A DNA stretch of 64,000 nt. Source: Armadillidium nasatum. Its lineage: Eukaryota > Arthropoda > Malacostraca > Isopoda > Armadillidiidae. The stretch is from positions 37,108-101,107 of the forward strand of contig SEYY01001022.1 of the NCBI GenBank assembly GCA_009176605.1. Direction: 5' to 3'. Positions within the stretch are counted from its first letter, which is position 1. Each line of letters opens with the position of its first letter. The translations under genes and the position numbers were made by a program. Of the stretch, positions 60,216-64,000 are shown piece after piece. The notes below the pieces were generated by a model, which saw only the letters and a list, made by a program, of their open reading frames with translations, had not been told where the DNA came from and ran no database searches.

Positions 60216-61528
60216 TAACCTTTCTTTACACATTAATTGTTTTTTGGATATTAGGATATTAATTTTAACATCTTGTAACTATTTAGAACTTGACTCTTAA
60301 ACAGTCTGCTCTATTATAAATTTGCCTAGTTTGATTTTAATTATTTGATAAAGAGTAGACCTGTTAGGCATTCTATTGGGTTTAAAATTTGACTTTACAA
60401 TCTGACATTAACCATTTAAAAGTTCTAATTTGTAGCTGGAGTTAAGATTTATTGCCCTGGTATTTGAATGGCAATTGTTCTGTTTGAAAAGTCCCCTTGT
60501 TTGTTAAATATCCTCTAATTTTAAATATAGCCCTTAACGTTCATAAGGCGAAAATTCCTTGATGAACTTTTAGGAAATCCAAGAAAGTCATAGTTTAAGT
60601 TTGACTTCGGAAGTTCCTTTATTTTTCGGTGAGTATTTTTTGACTTTTAATGAATTTAATTACCCTTTTCTTTAGGCTAATATATCTTAGTTTGGTTTAC
60701 ACTGAAGTTAGCATGGCTCGCCGCGCCTTACTGTATATGAAGTTATACTGTGGTTTCTTCATCTTTTTCCCGCTTTGTTCTGACGTGGCTTGACAACAAA
60801 CGCCGTGTGAGATGCTGAGAAAAGACTAGGCCTACAACTTTTAAACCTATACAGTTTATATTTATTTATTACCATTGGTAATAGTTAAGTGATTTTATCT
60901 GTTATGAATGCAGCTCTACACTGTTTGCATCTTGCTCAACAGTCTTTTCATACGTGCAGCGCTCTTCAGAGTAGCTTTTACAGTCAAACCACCACCGTTG
61001 TCCTGTGATTCTCTCCTTGGTTGCTACCACCCTGAGGAAGATTTATTACTAGCCTCTAGTTGCCAGGATAGAAAGGTTGCTGGACAGGGTTCCTTTGTTT
61101 CCTCTTGTTACTTGTAGATAGTGTTGTTGTTCACTTGCAAGATTCCCATTTTATTTTGTGGAATAAAACGAATAAACCCAGCCTTCTTTAATTCTACCTC
61201 CAATTACCAACAAGGATTTTCAATTGGACCATCATCACATTGCCATTTCTTGTCACATCACAACACGTTGCTTTAAAAATAGGATAGACAGTCACAATAC
61301 TGTCTAATTAAGTCTTCAGGATTTCTATAAAAAGTAAATTCCGTATAATTTTCCTAAAAAGTTCGTGGTTTTCGAAGCAATTAGACCGAACATTTATTAG
61401 CCTTTTAGTTCACATTGTTACTCACCTTGTATTTCTTGGTTTCCTTAACTTTTAGAGTTTATCGTTTAAATTGAAATTTAACTTTTAAAGCGTTTTAATT
61501 AATTGTTTAACTTTAAAGTATCAGTAAA
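60216..61528. other. leader and possible LTR of a BEL-type element, otherwise unassigned
   Basis: AT-rich to about 60.7 kb, then sequence of more even composition up to the gag start at 61.5 kb. AATAAA at 61162 and nearby could be an LTR polyadenylation signal. No second LTR copy is in view to confirm. Confidence 0.4.
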
Positions 61529-62345
61529 ATGTATGAAATGGAAGAATGCCAATCTTTGAACCGTTCTTTTAGTAACGAAAGAGAAGATTTAAAAAATCGT
61601 GTGAGGTTGATTTTAAATAAAATTGAAACTTGTTCGAGCGAGTCATTTATAAAACATAAATTAGTGGAAGCAAAATGTTGTCTTAAATCCCTAGAGAAAT
61701 TAGATAAAAATATATTATCCAATATATATAAGTTTGATTCATTGCGGGAACTTTACCTTAGTGATCGTGATACGCCTTTTCAATATAAAATTGATACCGA
61801 GGAGAGAATTTGTTTAATTGAGGATGAAGTCTGGAACTTCATCTGTTGCTAGCGAAGAATCAGTTTCTCTCGTAGTAATCCCCTCTGAGAGTACTAGTTC
61901 TAATAATCCTGATAGGGCTAGGCCTAGTTTAAATTTATATAGGAGTGCAAAAGAACCTCCTATTCAGATAGGTAGATTTGAAGGAGATGAGGATGACAAG
62001 TTAGCTTTCTCTCGATTCTTAGCAAAATTTAAAGCCCTTATTGATAATAACGCTATTTACTCTGATGAAGAGAAACTCATTCATTTAATAAGCAATTTAG
62101 GGAATACTGCTTATGATATGGTTAAGCATCTTAGTCCTGACGGACCTAATTATAAAGTTGTGTTAGATATTTTGAAATCGGAGTACCTTGATAAAGAATT
62201 TATTGTTGAGAAGATTTTTCAGCAGTTATATGAAATCCGTGCCCCGCCAGAAAATAATTTAGCAGCTTTGAAGGGCTGTGTTAATGATATGGTTGGTGGT
62301 TTAAGTTGCTTAGATGGTAGGCAAGGAGAAATAATGAAGGCTGGA
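61529..62345 (+). mobile_element. BEL/Pao-type gag, cut by a gypsy element
   Basis: A charged N-terminal coiled part is followed by the DUF1759-like block IQIGRFEGDEDDKLAFSRFL, DEEKLIHLISNLGNTAYDMV and VVLDILKSEYLDKEFIVEKI, typical of BEL/Pao-type gag. The similarity stops abruptly where the LTR of a reverse gypsy element begins. Fossil; at least one break besides the insertion. Confidence 0.75.
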
Positions 62346-62831
62346 TGGTTTTCTTAATTTTTATACACAAAATAAATGACTCTGGATGTTCAACAAGAAC
62401 AGAAGCATGACAATGACACAAAAACAAAAAAAACAAACCCTATCTAGTGTCAGCCTGGTAATACCCAGAGAAGGAAGCAGACTTCACTGATGACTGGTAT
62501 TTGTCCTGCAGTGTATATATTCAAGCAGCACCTTCTGATGTGGTAAGGATACCCTGAAGACACTGTGTTGGTAAACAAAATATTGCTTGAGGTGCAATAT
62601 GGTGGTAATTGTATGATACACTGTAATGTCTGATAAACACTAGTTGATGTTGCAACAGACGAAGTTGATTACAGTTGTAACGAAAATATGAAAAATATAC
62701 ACGCTGATCACACAAACAAGAAGTCGGTAGAAAAAGGCGGTATCTAATAGCCTAGTCCGCAAATATAAAAAAGAAGAGTAAATAACCACAGTATAAAAAT
62801 ATAGTAGAGTGCGGGAAGCTCTGCGGCTACA
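62346..62831 (-). repeat. 3' LTR of the right-edge gypsy element
   Basis: On the minus strand it begins TGTAGCCGCAGAGCTTCC just after the polypurine tract and ends AAGAAAACCA where the BEL gag resumes, about 486 bp. The 5' LTR is outside the window. Confidence 0.7.
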
Positions 62832-62832
62832 G

Positions 62833-62849
62833 AACCCCCCTCCAAAAGT
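62833..62849 (-). other. polypurine tract of the right-edge gypsy element
   Basis: CTTTTGGAGGGGGGTT on the minus strand, next to the LTR start, as expected for plus-strand priming. Confidence 0.7.
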
Positions 62850-64000
62850 GGCAAGGGTTAGAGACGAAAGCGAAGAGGAGGTCGAACAGTTCTGCCATTC
62901 TTTGTCCGACGTAGAATAGCAGGGCGAGCCGCAGGTCCACTAGTTGAAGAAGAGGGAGAAGAACCAGAAGAACGCTGTGAAAAAGGCGGGGCAGGAGGTG
63001 AAGGGGGTGGTGGAGGTGAGTCAGTGGAAGAAGAAGGAGGAGTAGGAAGAATAGGAGAGGAAAGGCGATCTGGCACATGTGGTGTTGGAAGAGCGAAAGG
63101 AATGAGAAGAGGAGACTCTTCAAAATCATCCGGAGGATCCGGGGAAGATTCGAAAAAGGCAGGTTTAAGCCTATCGATGGAGAAGACTTCCGTCCGACAA
63201 GGGAGCTGAAGAAGGAAGGTCTTCTCCCGACGACTTAAAACCTTATAAGGCCCCAAATATCGAGCTTGCAGCGGAGCTCGATGAGTGTCGAGGCGTACGA
63301 AAACATGTGTACATGTAGTAAGGTCTTTCGGAATGAAAGAGTGTGTGCGAGTGTGAGTGCGTGGAACAGAAGGTTTCCACGAAGCAGAACACTGGCGGAG
63401 CCGAGAGAGATAAGTGTAAGGGTCGGAAGACGCAGGAGAAACCGAAGGGTCAAAAAATTCCCCTGGAAGACGAAGAGGAGAACCGTAAACCAGTTCGGCC
63501 AGAGAGCGAATCTCGAGGAGTAAATAAGGCAGTGCCTCAGTCCAATGTTCCGAGCGAGGATGAGCAGCCAGAGAAGCCTTGAGCTGACGATGAAAGCGCT
63601 CCACCATACCATTAGCAGCAGGGTGGTAAGCAGAAGTACGAATGCGTGAAGTGCCGAGAAGAGACATGAAATCACTCCAAAGATATGACTCGAACTGACG
63701 ACCCTGGTCAGTTGTGATTGTTCTCCGGCACACCATAACGAGAGGCCCAGTGAGCTAAGAAGGCCTTAGCAACTGTTTCTGCAGTTATGTTGGGGATAGG
63801 AATAGCCTCCGGCCAGCGGGTGAAACGGTCAACGCAGGTGAGAAGGTAAGAGCAACCATCTGAGGGAGGAATAGGACCGACGAGATCAACATGAACATGT
63901 TGAAAGCGCTCACCTGGAGGCAGAAACTCACCAAGGGGAGCCTTGGTGTGGCGATGGACCTTGGTCCTCTGGCAGGAGAGGCAAGCGCGTGCCCAAGTCT

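Larger units (their letters stand above)
62346..64000 (-). mobile_element. Ty3/gypsy element, 3' part, runs off the right edge
   Basis: On the minus strand: integrase core ([30 protein letters not shown]), a GPY/F module (RYLGPYKVLSRREKTFLLQL), a Pro/Ser-rich tail, a polypurine tract and a 3' LTR. The 292-codon 3' stretch is open, more intact than the element at the left edge, and the base composition is less AT-rich, which suggests a younger insertion. A break lies toward the edge; the rest is out of view. Inserted in the BEL-type gag. Confidence 0.9.

Noticed and set aside
62827-63129. Leu-rich membrane-protein-like ORF on the minus strand
   Set aside because: It is an alternative frame of the Pro/Ser-rich tail of the gypsy integrase region.

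Overview
This is a eukaryotic nuclear window from an AT-rich, repeat-saturated genome. I read it as an arthropod. The best-conserved host protein matches insect and vertebrate Dr1/NC2-beta, and the transposon mix (BEL/Pao, Ty3/gypsy, Jockey-like LINEs, Penelope, hAT, Tc1/mariner) fits. A crustacean is plausible because dinucleotide arrays are so dense, but nothing here proves it. About 3 kb (near 5%) is pure (TA)n in some 26 arrays. One scaffold gap of exactly 100 N is present.

The only host gene I can support is Dr1 (negative cofactor 2 beta) on the minus strand, with three coding exons at 53137-52894, 43775-43612 and 20348-20184. They join in frame into a 190-residue protein. The gene covers at least 33 kb, and its introns (9.1 kb and 23.3 kb) are filled almost entirely by mobile elements. 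A splice acceptor just before the ATG implies a further 5' non-coding exon upstream.

Layout. 1-7.5 kb: a Ty3/gypsy fossil. 8.2-9.0 kb: a BEL/Pao fragment around the gap. 9.0-11.85 kb: a Penelope-like element with a GIY-YIG domain and an inverted partial copy. 12.9-18.7 kb: a reverse BEL/Pao fossil followed by a tandem repeat of about 100 bp (18.76-19.38 kb). 20.18-53.16 kb: Dr1, whose introns hold two LINE families in many copies, a 722-bp TIR MITE nested in a hAT transposase relic, two of three copies of a 1.74-kb GC-ended element encoding a BED zinc finger, a cluster of tRNA-derived SINE units, several solo hAT-like termini, and nearly all the long (TA)n arrays. 54-55.3 kb: a second DUF4371-type hAT relic. 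55.4-55.65 kb: an 80-bp tandem repeat. 55.65-56.06 kb: a piece of another LINE. 56.1-57.9 kb: the third BED element. 58.5-60 kb: hAT-like termini and a second tRNA-derived SINE. 61.5-62.35 kb: a BEL-type gag cut by a reverse Ty3/gypsy element that runs off the right edge.

The most interesting structure is around Dr1 exon 2. Its 3' splice site is the end of a 120-bp (TA)n array with no pyrimidine tract. Its 5' splice site appears to be GC rather than GT. It also sits between two head-to-head copies of the 1.74-kb BED element and a second, smaller inverted pair, so the pre-mRNA could fold around this exon. I see no prokaryotic-type system, CRISPR array or gene cluster.
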